DNA of 64,000 nt from the NCBI RefSeq assembly GCF_004027225.2, contig NW_022651111.1, positions 124,001-188,000 on the forward strand. The letters are read 5' to 3'. This DNA comes from Strigops habroptila. Its lineage: Eukaryota > Chordata > Aves > Psittaciformes > Psittacidae. Of the stretch, positions 53,201-63,758 are shown in pieces. Below the pieces are notes generated by a model, which was given only the letters and a program-made list of their open reading frames with translations, was not told the DNA's origin and searched no databases. The translations under genes were made by a program, and so were the position numbers. Each line of letters begins with the position of its first letter. The first letter of the stretch is position 1.

Positions 53201-56200
53201 GGGTGCAAATGGGGTTTGAGTGTGCAAGGTGGGTGCAAATGGGGCTGTGAGTGTGCAAGGGGGTGCAAATGGGGTTTGAGTGTGCAAGGTGGGTGCAAAT
53301 GGGGGTGTGAGTGTGCAAGGGGGTGTAAATGGGGTGTGAGTGTGCAAGGGGGTGTAAATGGCGGTGTGAGTGTGCAAGGAAGGTGCAAATAGAGGTGTGG
53401 GGCTTCAAGGGGGTGTGCAAATGGGGGTGTGAGTGTGCAAAGGGGGTGCAATTTTGGGTGTGAGTGTGCAAGGGGGGTGCAAAGGGGCGTGCGAGGGCTG
53501 ACGGGGGGGTCAGGCGGGACTTCCTGCAGGAGGCGCGCACCATGGGGCGCCTGCGGGACCCCAACATCGTGCGGCTGCTGGGGGTGTGCGCGGGGCCCGG
53601 CCCCCTCTGCATCATCACCGAGTACATGGAGCACGGCGACCTGCACCAGTTCCTGGGCGGGCCCACGGGGCATGCCCTCAGGTGCGACACGGCCCCTTTA
53701 AGCCTTTAGGACACGCCCCCTTCCCTTTAGCCCCCGCCCCTTTAGCCCCGCCCATTCCCTTTAGCCACTCCCCTTCGCTTTAGCCATGCCCCTTCTCTTA
53801 AACTCCGCCCCTTCAGCCCCTCCCATTCCCTTTAGCCCTGCCCCTTCCATTTAGCCACACCCTTCCCCATTTAACCACGCCCCTTCTCTTTAGCCCAGCC
53901 CCTTCCCTTTGACCACGCCCCTTCCCTTTTGCCCTGCCCCTTCCCTTTAGCCCAGCCCCTTCCCTTTAACCCCGCCCCTTTAGTCCCACCCTTCCCCTTT
54001 AGCCACGCCCCTTCATTTAACCACGCCCCATTAACCACGCCCCTTTACCTCTGCCCATTCCACTTATCCCTGCTCCTTCCCTTTAGCCACGCCCCTTCCT
54101 TTAGCCCCGCCCATTCCCTTCAACCCCTCCCATTCCCTTTAGCCCTGCCCCTTCCCTTTAACTCTGCCCTTCAGCCACACCCACTCCCTTTAGCCACGCC
54201 CCTTTCACCAAGCCTCTTTGGCCCCCTGCCCACTCCCTTTAGCCACGCCTCTTTAGCCCCGCCCCTTCCCTTCAGCCCCACCCTTCCCCTTAAGCCCCGC
54301 CCCTTCCCTTTAGCCCCAACCTTCCCCTTTAGCCCCGCCCATTCACTTTAGCCCCGTCCATTCCCTTTAGCCCTGCCCATTCCCTTTTGCCACGCCCATT
54401 CTCTTTAGCCACGCCCCTTTATCCCTGCCCATTCCATTTATCCCTGCCCATTACCTTTAGCCACGCCCCTTCCCTTTAGCCCACCTCTCCCCTTTAGCCA
54501 CCCCCCTTCCCTTTAGCCCCGCCCATTCCCTTTAGCCCCAACCTTCCCTTTAGCCCCGCCCATTCCCTTTAGCCCTGCCCATTCCTTTTAGCCACGCCCC
54601 TTCTCTTTAGCCACGCCCCTTTTCTCCTGCCCATTCCATTTATCCCTGCCCATTCCCTTCAGCCACCCTCTTCCCTTTAGCCCCGCCCATTCCCTTTAGC
54701 CCTGCCCATTCCCTTTAACCACGCCCCTTCCCTTTAACCACGCCCCTTTACCCCTGCCCATTCCATATATGCCTGCCCCTTCCCTTAAGCCCCGCCCCTT
54801 CCCTTTAGCCCCGCCCATTCCCTTTAACCACGCCCCCCCTTTAGCCCCACCCTTCCCCTTTAGCCCCGCCCTTTCCCTTTAGCCCCACCCTTCCCCTTTA
54901 GCCCCAACCTTACCCTTCAGCCCCGCCCTTCCCCTTTAGCCCCACCCCTTCCCTTTAGCCCCGCCCATTCCCTTTAGCCCTGCCCATTCCCTTTACGCAC
55001 TCCCCTTCCCTTTAACCATGCCCCTTTACCCCTGCCCATTCCATATATGCCTACCCCTTCCCTTTAGCCACGCCCCTTTCATTTAACCACGCCCCTTTAC
55101 CCCCGCCCATTCCATATATCCCTGCCCCTTCCCTTTATCCCCGCCCCTTCCCTTAAGCCCCACCCCTTCCCTTAAGCCCCGCCCCTGACGCCCCGCCCCT
55201 GGCCCCGCCCAGCCTGGCCACGCTGCTGCACGTGGGGGCGCAGATCGCCTCCGGGATGCGCTTCCTGTCGGGATTGAACGTCGTGCACCGGGATCTGGCG
55301 ACGCGGAACTGCCTCGTGGGGCCCGGCGTCACCGTCAAGGTGGCGGACTTCGGCATGAGCCGGCCCCTCTACACCGCGCACTACTACCGCGTGCGGGGCA
55401 GGGCCCTGCTGCCCATCCGCTGGATGGCATGGGAGTGCATCCTCATGGTGGGAATGGGATGGGAGTGCTTCCTCATGGTGGGAATGGGATGGGAGTGCAT
55501 CCTCATGGTGGGAATGGGATGGGAGCGCTTCCTCATGGTGGGAATGGGATGGGAGTGCTTCCTCATGGTGGGAATGGGATGGGAGTGCATCCTCATGGTG
55601 GGAATGGGATGGGAGCGCTTCCTCATGGTGGGAATGGGATGGGAGTGCATCCTCATGGTGGGAATGGGGTGGGAGCGCTTCCTCATGGTGGGAATGGGGT
55701 GGGATGGGAGTGCATCCTCATGGTGGGAATGGGATGGGAGCGCTTCCTCATGGTGGGAATGGGGTGGGAGTGCATCCTCATGGTGGGAATGGGATGGGAT
55801 GGGAGTGCATCGTCATGGTGGGAATGGGATGGGAGCGCTTCCTCATGGTGGGAATGGGGTGGGAGTGCATCCTCATGGTGGGAATGGGATGGGATGGGAG
55901 TGCATCCTCATGGTGGGAATGGGATGGGATGGGATGGGAGCGCATCCTCATGGTGGGAATGGGATGGGATGGGAGAGCATCCTCATGTGGGAATGGGATG
56001 GGATGGGAGCGCATCCTCATGGTGGGAATGGGATGGGATGGGAGCGCATCCTCATGGTGGGAATGGGATGGGATGGGAGCGCATCCTCATGGTGGGAATG
56101 GGATGGGATGGGAGTGCATCCTCATGGTGGGAATGGGATGGGATGGGAGTGCATCCTCATGGTGGGAATGGGGTGGGATGGGAGAGCATCCTCGTGGTGG

Positions 56201-58808
56201 GAATGGGGTGGGAGTGCATCATTATGGTGGGAATGGGATGGGATGGGAGCGCATCCTCATGGTGGGAATGGGATGGGAGCGCTTCCTCATGGTGGGAATG
56301 GGATGGGAGCGCTTCCTCATGGTGGGAATGGGATGGGAGTGCATCCTCATGGTGGGAATGGGGTGGGAGCGCTTCCTCATGGTGGGAATGGGGTGGGAGC
56401 GCTTCCTCATGGTGGGAATGGGATGGGAGTGCATCCTCATGGTGGGAATGGGGTGGGAGCGCTTCCTCATGGTGGGAATGGGGTGGGAGCGCTTCCTCAT
56501 GGTGGGAATGGGGTGGGATGGGAGCGCATCCTCATGGTGGGAATGGGGTGGGAGCGCATCCTCATGGTGGGAATGGGTTGGGATGGGAGGGCATCCTCAT
56601 GGTGGGAATGGGATGGGATGGGAGCGCATCCTCATGGTGGGAATGGGATGGGAAACGGATGCAAGCAGGAATGGGCACAAAGGGGATCTGGCGTGGGGAT
56701 TAAAGGGGTTTGGAAGGGGATTGGAATGGGGTTGGAATGGGGTTGGGGGGTAATGGGATACAGTGGGGTGCAATGGGGTGCAATGGGGTACAATGGTATA
56801 GAATGGGGTGCAGTGGGGTACAATGGGGTGCAATGGGGTGCAATGGTATAGAATGGGGTGCAGTGGGGTACAATGGGGTGCAATGGGATACGATGGAGTA
56901 CAATGGGGTGCAACGGGGTGCAATGGGGTACAATGGGATACAATGAGCGCAATGGGATACAGTGGTATATAATGGGGTACAATGGGGTACAATGGGGTAC
57001 AATGGTATAGAATGGGGGGCAATGGGGTACAATGGGATAGAATGGGGTGCAATGGTATATAATGAGGTGCAATGGGGTACAATGGGGTGCAATGGGGTAC
57101 AATGTGATACAATGGTGTGCAATGGGATACAGTGGTATATAATGGAGTGCAATGGGGTACAATGGGGTACAGTGTGATACAGTGGGGTACAACGGGGTGC
57201 AATGGGGTGCGATGGGGTACAATGGGGTGCAATGGGGTACAACGGGGTGCAATGGGGTACAATGGGGTACAACGGGGTGCAATGGGGTGCAATGGGGTGC
57301 GATGGGGTGCAGGGGGGTACAACGGGGTGCAATGGGGTGCGATGGGGTGCGATGGGGTACAACGGGGTGCAATGGGGTACAACGGGGTACAATGGGGTGC
57401 AATGGGGTGCGATGGGGTGCAATGGGGTACGATGGGGTACAATGGGGTGCAATGGGGTACACCGGGGTGCAATGGGGTGCAATGAGGTGCAATGGGGTAC
57501 AATGGGGTGCAGTGGGGTGCAATAGGGTACAATGGGGTGCAATGGGGTGCGATAGGGTACAACGGGGTGCGATGGGGTACAATGGGGTGCAATGGGGTAC
57601 AATGGGGTGCGATGGGGTGCAATGGGGTGCAACGGGATACAATGGGGTACAATGGGGTACAACGGGGTACAACGGGGTGCAATGGGGTACAATGGGGTGC
57701 AATGGCATACAATGGGGTACAATGGGGTGCAATGGGGTGCAATGGGGTACAATGGGGTGCAGTGGGGTACAACGGGGTACAACGGGGTGCGATGGGGTAC
57801 AATGGGGTCCGCAGGGCACGTTCACACCCGCCAGTGACGCGTGGGCCTTCGGGGTGACGCTGTGGGAGGTGCTGACGCGGTGCCGGGAGCAGCCCTACGG
57901 GCGCCTGAGCGACGAGCAGGTCATTGCCAACGCCGGGCACCACTTCCGGGCACAGGGCAGGCAGGTGAGCTGTGGGGCAATGGGGGCGATGGGGGCAATG
58001 GGGGCAATGGGGGTAATAGGGGTGATGGGGGCAATGGGGGCAATGGGGGACAATGGGGGCAATGGGGGCAATGGGGGTAATGGGGCAATGGGGACAATGG
58101 GGGTAATGGGGGCAATGAGGGCAATGGGGGCAATGGGGGCAATGGGGACAATGGGGGTAATGGGAGAAATGGGGGCAATGGGGGTAATGGGGGTAATGGG
58201 GGCAATGGGAGAAATGGGGGCAATGGGGGCGATGGGGGCAATGGGGGTAATGGGGGTAATGGGGCAATGGGGGCAATGGGGGTAATAGGGGTGATGGGGA
58301 CAATGGGGGTAATGGGGGCAATGGGGGCAATGGGGGCAATGGGGGTAATAGGGGTGACGGGGGCAATGGGGGCAATGAGGGCAATGGGGGCAATGGGGGC
58401 AATGGGGGTAAGGGGGGCAATGCCATTGTCCCATATCCGACACCCCACACCCCATATCCCATATCCCACACCCCATATCCCACCCCCCATATCCCATATC
58501 CCATATCCCATGCCCCATATCCCACACCCCATATCCCATATCCCACACCCCATATCCCATATCCCATATCCCATACCCCACATCCCATATCCCATATCCC
58601 ATATCCCATATCCCATACCCCATACCCCACACCCCATATCCCACACCCCATATCCCAATCCCTGTGCCAGGAGTACCTGCCGTGCCCCCCGGGCTGTCCC
58701 CCCGCTCTCCATGGGGTGATGTTGCGCTGCTGGGCCCGGGACGCCGCCGACCGGCCGAGCTTCGGCCTCCTGCACCGCCTCCTGCGGGACCGCTCCGGGC
58801 TGGCATGA
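44296..58808 (+). CDS. DDR1: DDR1, discoidin-domain collagen receptor tyrosine kinase (17 coding exons)
   Basis: Exons: 44296-44374, 45128-45230, 46267-46495, 47347-47494, 47665-47767, 48276-48462, 48954-49200, 49813-49941, 50312-50466, 50543-50720, 51168-51275, 51782-51936, 52363-52490, 53514-53681, 55213-55447, 57815-57964, 58671-58808. Phases fit, giving 879 residues. Order: signal peptide; discoidin domain ([27 protein letters not shown]); DS-like domain with VHCNNMHT; transmembrane helix (about 429-449); NPGY site in a phase-symmetric 108-base exon, equivalent to the alternative exon of human DDR1b; kinase with GEGQFGE (601-607), VAVK Lys639, HRDLATRN (731-738), DFG (751-753) and the YTAHYYR activation loop. 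All catalytic residues are present. The kinase insert and juxtamembrane linker are shorter than human. It signals on collagen binding at the plasma membrane. The exon ending 55447 and the last exon are copied into tandem arrays. Confidence 0.95.
44385..45115 (+). repeat. DDR1 intron 1 CCCATATCCCACACCCCAT satellite
   Basis: About 730 bases of CCCATATCCCATACCCCATA-type units, the same family as the S100-like gene intron. Confidence 0.9.
45435..46250 (+). repeat. DDR1 intron 2 CCCATATATTCCATATCCCAT satellite
   Basis: About 800 bases of the same family, enriched for a CCCCATATATTCCATATCCC variant. Bases 45231-45435 are looser CCCCATGTCC sequence. Confidence 0.9.
46500..47095 (+). repeat. DDR1 intron 3 GGGGACAATGGGGGCAAT repeat
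   Basis: About 65 units of 9 bases (GGGGACAAT, GGGGGCAAT, GGGGTCAAT). A closely related GGGGGCAAT array recurs in intron 16. G-rich on the sense strand. It is followed by GGGACCCATGGGAGCTCC units (47150-47290). Confidence 0.88.
48060..48250 (+). repeat. DDR1 intron 5 TTGGTCCATGATGGCACCATGGATGG repeat
   Basis: Four to five units of about 60 bases. The same sequence is amplified in intron 8 (49965-50285), so one array seeded the other. Confidence 0.85.
48655..48900 (+). repeat. DDR1 intron 6 TTCCCATTGGAGACCC repeat
   Basis: Five to six units of about 50 bases containing GGAACTTCCCATTGGAGACCC. Includes repeated CCAAT-like ATTGG cores. Confidence 0.8.
49220..49720 (+). repeat. DDR1 intron 7 GGTTGGGTGATGGGGTCAAT repeat
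   Basis: About 24 units of 20 bases with the last base pair varying (CAAT, CATT, CAGT). Homogeneous. Confidence 0.9.
49965..50285 (+). repeat. DDR1 intron 8 41-bp repeat
   Basis: Seven nearly identical units of about 41 bases: GGGTTGGTCCATGATGGCAC then CATGGATGGACACCCTTGATA. It ends 30 bases before the transmembrane exon. Confidence 0.9.
50725..51110 (+). repeat. DDR1 intron 10 GATG microsatellite
   Basis: GGATGGATGATGGATGG runs over almost 400 bases. Probably highly polymorphic in length. Confidence 0.9.
51340..52350 (+). repeat. AGCCCCGCCCC/AGCCACGCCCC repeats flanking DDR1 kinase exons
   Basis: Degenerate 20-30 base units of CCTATAGCCCCTCCCCTTC (51340-51700) and GAAGCCCCGCCCC (51950-52340) on both sides of the exon at 51782-51936. 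Confidence 0.8.
52500..53500 (+). repeat. DDR1 intron 13 GGGTGTGAGTGTGCAAGGGGGTGCAAAT repeat
   Basis: About 33 units of 28-31 bases, G-rich on the sense strand, filling the intron between the VAVK exon and the alpha-C helix exon. Each unit has GTGTGAGTGTG, a weak donor-like motif. Confidence 0.9.
53700..55195 (+). repeat. DDR1 intron 14 TTTAGCCCCGCCCCTTCCC repeat
   Basis: About 1.5 kb of roughly 20-25 base units (CCCTTTAGCCCCGCCCATT, TTTAGCCACGCCCCTT). A dense CpG-containing GC-box-like array inside the gene. Confidence 0.9.
55430..56650 (+). repeat. Exon-derived 30-bp minisatellite carrying the DDR1 kinase exon end and 5' splice site
   Basis: The unit is TGGGAGTGCATCCTCATG (the last 18 bases of the exon ending 55447, encoding WECILM) plus GTGGGAATGGGA (the first 12 intron bases). 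It repeats roughly 35-40 times. Some units have CTTCCTCATG or GCGCATCC variants and some gain an extra GGGAT, making 35 bases. All forward frames stay open across the array, so kinase reading can run on into it. Every unit recreates the exon-intron junction ATG/GTGGGA. Confidence 0.93.
56755..57810 (+). repeat. DDR1 intron 15 GGGGTACAATGGGGTGCAAT repeat
   Basis: About 105 units of 10 bases (GGGGTGCAAT, GGGGTACAAT, GGGGTACAAC) run up to the last dozen bases before the acceptor of the exon at 57815. Confidence 0.92.
57970..58430 (+). repeat. DDR1 intron 16 GGGGGCAATGGGGGTAAT repeat
   Basis: About 50 units of 9 bases, related to the intron 3 array; followed by a CCCATATCCCACACCCCAT block (58430-58655) of the shared satellite family. 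Confidence 0.9.
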
Positions 58809-59380
58809 GCAGCAGCATCATCATCATCACCTTCATCATCACCATCATCATCATCATCATCCTCATCCTCCTGCACCGCCTCCTGCGGGACCGCTCTGGG
58901 CTGGCATGAGCAGCAGCATCATCATCATCACCTTCATCATCATCATATCATCATCATATCATCATCATCCTCCTGCACCGCCTCCTGCGGGACCACTCTG
59001 GGCTGGCATGAGCAGCATCATCATCACCTTCATCATCATCATCATCCTCAGCCTCCTGCACCGCCTCCTGCGGGACCACTCCGGGCTGGCATGAGCAGCA
59101 TCATCATCATCATCATCACCTTCATCATCATCATCATCCTCATCCTCCTGCACCGCCTCCTGCGGGACCACTCCGGGCTGGCATGAGCAGCATCATCATC
59201 ATCATCACCTTCATCATCATCATATCATCATCATCCTCCTGCACCGCCTCCTGCGGGACCACTCTGGGCTGGCTTGAGCATCATCATCATCATCATCATC
59301 ATCATATCATCATCATCTTCATCCTCATCCTCCTGCACCCCCTGCTGCAGGACCGCTCCAACCTCACTTGAGCATCACCA
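58763..59380 (+). repeat. Tandem copies of the DDR1 terminal coding segment and stop
   Basis: The end of the last exon (CTCCTGCACCGCCTCCTGCG, then GGACCGCTCCGGGCTGGCATGAGC) recurs near 58868, 58972, 59055, 59149, 59240 and, degenerate, 59328. The copies are linked by CATCATCATC/ACCTTCATC microsatellite. Unit length is about 80-105 bases. Each full copy would encode [13 protein letters not shown] or close to it, plus a TGA. The copies lie in the DDR1 3' UTR. Confidence 0.9.
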
Positions 59381-59389
59381 TCATCACCA

Positions 59390-60655
59390 TCAGGATCACC
59401 TTCAGCATCATCCTCATCTTCATCCCCACCTTCATCCCCACCGCACCGGCCTTGCTTGAGCTTCATCACCTCCAGCATCATCATCATCCTCACCTTCATC
59501 TTCATCCTCCCCTTCATCCTCATCACCACCACACCAGCCTCACTTGAGCATCATCATCTTCAGTATCATCATCGTCCTCACCTTCATCATCCTCATGGGC
59601 ATCATCCTTCATCCCTCCTCCTTCATCCTCCTCCTTCATCCTCCTTCCTTTCCCCTTCATCTTCCTTTGGCTTTAGCATCTCTTCTTCATCCTCCTCCTC
59701 CTTCATCCTCCTCCTTGTGCTTCATCCCCCTTATAATCCTCCTCCTCTTCCTCCCTCCTTCGGCATTCATCTTCCTCCTCTTTCCCTTCCACCTCCTCCT
59801 TCCTCTTCCTCCCATTCTCTTCCACCTTCTTCATCATCCTCATTCTTCATCCTCCTTCTTCTACATCTTCCTCCTTCCTCCTTCTCTTTCCTCTTCCCCC
59901 TTCTCCTTCCTCTTCTTCCTTCCTCTTCCTCCTTCTCCTTCCTCTTCTTCCTTCCTCTTCCTCCTCCTCCTTCCTCTTCCTCCTTCTTCTTCTTCCTCCT
60001 CCTTCCTCTTCTTCCTCCTCCTTCCTCTTCTTCCTTCCTCTTCTTCCTTCCCCTTCCTCTTCCTCCTTCTTCTTCCTCTTCCCCTTCCTCTTCCTCCTTC
60101 TCCTTCTTCCTCCTCCTTCCTCTTCTTCCTTCCTCTTCTTCCTTCCCCTTCCTCTTCCTCCTTCTTCTTCCTCTTCCCCTTCCTCTTCCTCCTTCTCCTT
60201 CTTCCTCCTCCTTCCTCTTCCTCTTCTTCCTTCCTCTTCCTCTTCCTCCTTCTCCTTCTTCTTCCTCCTTCCTCTTCCTCTTCTTCCTTCCTCTTCCTCC
60301 TTCTCCTTCCTCTTCCTCCTCCTCCTTCCTCTTCCCCCTTGTCTCTCCTCTTCCTCTTCCCCCTTCTCCTTCTTCTTCTTCCTTCCTCTTCCTCCTTCTT
60401 CTTCCTCTTCTTCCTTCCTCTTCCCCCTTCTCCTTCCTCTTCTTCCTTCCTCTTCCTCCCTCTCCTTCCTCTTGTTCCTTCCTCTTCCTCCTTCTCCTTC
60501 CTCTTCCCCCTTCTCTCTCCTCTTCCTCTTCCTCCTTCTCCTTCCTCTTCCCCCTTCTCCTTCTTCCTCCTCCTTCCTCTTACTCTTCCCCCTTCCTCTT
60601 CCTCCTTCTCCTTCCTCTTCCTCCTCCTTCTTCCTCCTTCCTCTCCCTCCCCCCC
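59390..60655 (+). repeat. TTCCTCCTTC polypyrimidine tract
   Basis: More than 1.2 kb of almost pure CTTCCTC sequence, starting as CATCATC/CTTCATC and becoming TCTTCCTCCTTCTCC. The strand asymmetry is extreme and triplex-forming sequence is likely. No gene. Confidence 0.92.
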
Positions 60656-60659
60656 AACA

Positions 60660-60895
60660 CACTACTGACCCCCCCCCCCCGAATTGGGTGGAGGGGGCGT
60701 GGCCACGAGAGGGGCGTGGTCTGTTGGGAGGGGGCGTGGCCTGCGGGGGGGCGGGGGGGCTGTATATACTTGGGGCCATAATGGAGATGTTTACATTAAT
60801 ATATTGGATGCTTTTGGGTCCTTTGGGTCTGTGTTGGATTGGGGGAGGGGGGGGGGAGCACCCATGGGTGCCCCTCTATGCGTGCCCAGGCCCAT
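60660..60895. other. GC-box cluster and TATA-like site of unknown role
   Basis: Four GGGGCGTGG-type boxes (60690-60740) and TATATA (about 60762) precede an AT-richer segment with ATTAATATATTGG. The block is unique sequence between two arrays. It could be a promoter or simply the DDR1 3' end region; no exon could be assigned. Confidence 0.3.
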
Positions 60896-61905
60896 AGATC
60901 ACCCTATAGGTGCCCGTATCCCCCCCACAGTGCCCATAGCCCCACTTGGGTGCCAATATCCCCACCATTGGAGCCTATATCCCCCATATAGTGCCCATAT
61001 CCCCCCTATGGGTGCCCATATCCCAGCCATGGGTGCCCATATCCCCCCTATAGGTGTCCGTATCCCACCTTGGGTGCCCATATCCCCCCTATAGGTGCTC
61101 ATATCCCCCCTATAGGTGTCCGTATCCCCCCTATAGGTGCCCATATCCCATCCATAGGTGCCAATATCCTCCCCATTGGAGCCTATAGCCCCCCCACAGT
61201 GCCCATATCCCCCCATAGGTGCCAATATCCTCCCCATAGGTGCCCATATCCCCCCTACAGGTGCCCATATCCCACCCACAGGTGCCAATATCCCCCCCAT
61301 TGGAGCCTATATCCCCCCTATAGTGCCCATATCCCCTCTGTGGGTGCCCATATCGCACCCATAGGTGCCAATATCCCCCCCATTGGAGCCTATAGCCCCC
61401 CTACAGTGCCCATATCCCCCCTATAGTTGTCTATATCTCCCGTATAGGTGCCCATATCCCCCCATAGGTGTTTGCATTCCCCCATGAGTGCCCATATCCC
61501 ACCCATTGGAGCCCATATGCCATCTATAGTGCCTATATCCCCCCGTAGGTGCCCATAGCCACCTATAGGTGCCCATATGCCACCCATAGGTGGCCATATC
61601 CCACCCATAGGTGGCCATATCCCCCCTATAGGTGCCCACATCCCACCTATAGGTGCCCATGTCCCCCCTATAGGTGCCCACATCCCACCCATAGGTGCCC
61701 ACATCCCACCTATAGGTGCCCACATCCCACCTATAGGTGCCCATATCCCCCCTATAGGTGCCCACATCCCACCTATAGGTGCCCATATCCCCCCTATAGG
61801 TGCCCACATCCCACCTATAGGTGCCCATATCCCACCCATAGGTGCCAAAATCCCCCGCACAGGTGCCCATATCCCCCCTATAGGTGCCCATATCCTCCCT
61901 ATAGG
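60895..61905 (+). repeat. CCCCTATAGGTGCCCATATCC repeat
   Basis: About 48 units of 21 bases with variants CCACCCATAGGTGCC and CCATTGGAGCC. Very regular. Confidence 0.9.
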
Positions 61906-62200
61906 CACCCTCCTGCTTCCTTTTCCCATCCCCCTTTATCTGGGAATGGAAAAGGTGGGAATGACGCAATTCCCCTCCCCCACCCCCCCCAATATCCATG
62001 ACTCAGGGCTTGGAAATGCCGGAATCTCCCCATTTCTCCCCTTTCCTCTATAGGGACCCCCCCCTATAGCCCAACCCACGTGTCTGGGTGCCCCCCACCT
62101 ATAGACAGCTCTATAGACACCCCCCTATAGACATTCCCCCCCCCCCATAGGGCTCCAGGTTGTGCAATGTGGGAAAAGCCGTTGCGTGACACACGGGTGA
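61905..62200. other. Short unique stretch, no gene recognised
   Basis: Contains GGGAATGGAAAAGGTGGGAATGAC and CATGACTCAGGG, an AP-1-like TGACTCA (about 61998-62004), then CCCCCCTATAGACA repeats. No exon recognised. The TGACTCA could act on IER3, 1.7 kb downstream, but that is only proximity. Confidence 0.35.
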
Positions 62201-62620
62201 TGGGGGGGCAGGAAGCTATAAGGGCTATAGGGGGTGTACAGGGGGTGTATAGGGGGCTATGGGAGGTTGTAAGGGTTGTATTAGGGGCTATAGGGGGGTA
62301 TGGAGGGGTACTGGGGGCTATAAGGGGTGTATTGAGGGCTATAAGTGGTGTATTAGGGGCTACAGGGGTTCTATGGAGAGGTACTGGGGGTATAGGGGGT
62401 GTATAGGGGCTATAGGGGTGTATTAGGGGATATAGGGGGAGTATTGGGGGCTGTAGGGGGTGTATAAGGGGCTACAGGTGGTGTATGAAGGGGTAATGGG
62501 GGCCATAGGGGTTTTAGGGGATATAGGGGTGTATTAGGGACTATATGGGGTGGATGGAGGGGTACAGGGGGCTATAGGGGGTGTATTGGGGGCTATAGGG
62601 GGTGTATAAGGGGCTATAGC
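62200..62620 (+). repeat. GGGGCTATAGGGGGTGTATTAG repeat
   Basis: About 20 units of 20-22 bases, the complement of the array that follows. The two arrays meet near 62620 and form a large imperfect palindrome. Confidence 0.85.
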
Positions 62621-62624
62621 TCCT

Positions 62625-63545
62625 AATACACCCCTGTATTCTCTGATACACCCCTTATACCTCCTCCATACACCCCCATATCCTCTATACACCTCCTATA
62701 GCTCCCTGTACCCCTCTATACACCCCTATAGCCCCTTATACACCCCTTATAGCCCCACATCGCCCCCTATACACCCCTTATAGCCCCCTATAGCCCCTAA
62801 TACACTCCCTATAGCCCCTAATACACCCCTTATAGCCCCCCTAGCCCCCTATACACCCCTTATAGCCCCACATCGCCCCCTATACACCCCTTATAGCCCC
62901 CTATAGCCCCTAATACACTCCCTATAGCCCCTAATACACCCCTTATAGCCCCCTATAGCCCCTAATACACCCCCTATAGCCCCCCTTAGCCCCCTATACA
63001 CCCCTTATAGCCCCCTATAGCCCCTAATACACTCCCTATAGCCCCTAATACACCCCTTATAGCCCCCTATAGCCCCTAATACACCCCTTATAGCCCCACA
63101 TCGCCCCCTATACACCCCTTATAGCCCCCTATAGCCCCTAATACACCCCCTATAGCCCCCCTTAGCCCCCTATACACCCCCTATAGCCCCCTATAGCCCC
63201 TAATACACTCCCTATAGCCCCTAATACACCCCTTATAGCCCCCTATAGCCCCTAATACACCCCTTATAGCCCCACATCGCCCCCTATACACCCCTTATAG
63301 CCCCCTATAGCCCCTAATACACTCCCTATAGCCCCTAATACACCCCTTATAGCCCCCTATAGCCCCTAATACACCCCCTATAGCCCCCCTTAGCCCCCTA
63401 TACACCCCTTATAGCCCCCTATAGCCCCTAATACACCCCCCATAGCCCCTAATACACCCCCTATAGCCCCCCCAGCCCCCTATGCACCCCCTATCACCCT
63501 TTATCCAGCTCCCCCACCCTCCTACACAACTCCCCTAGCCCCCTA
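62625..63545 (+). repeat. CCCCTATAGCCCCTAATACACC repeat
   Basis: About 42 units of about 22 bases in a higher-order pattern (CCTTATAGCCCCACATCGCC inserted every few units, period roughly 110-130 bases). Inverted relative to 62200-62620. Confidence 0.9.
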
Positions 63546-63659
63546 TAGCCCCCTATAGCACCCTATAGCCCCCCATACACCCCTATAGCGCTCCATAAAC
63601 CCCCCCCAATCACCCCAGCTCGGGTGGGAGGGCGGGGCATCCCTGCATGACCACGCCCC

Positions 63660-63758
63660 CTTCCCTGCAACCAGCCAATGGGAGCCACAGAGGGGCGTGG
63701 CCTCCCGCTCCGCCTCTATAAAAGGGCCTGCCGTGAGGCGCAGCCGCCATTTTACACC
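63660..63758 (+). promoter_or_regulatory. IER3 core promoter: CCAAT, GC box and TATA
   Basis: CCAAT within AGCCAATGGG (about 63674-63678), a GGGGCGTGG box (63692-63700) and a perfect TATAAAA (63717-63723) 36 bases ahead of the start codon. A short, strong TATA promoter fits an immediate-early gene. The start site probably lies about 25-30 bases past the TATA box, leaving a very short 5' UTR. Confidence 0.8.

Noticed and set aside
59456-60781. Ser/Leu/Pro-rich frames of 370-440 codons and Glu/Arg/Lys-rich frames on the other strand
   Set aside because: Translation of a polypyrimidine simple repeat.
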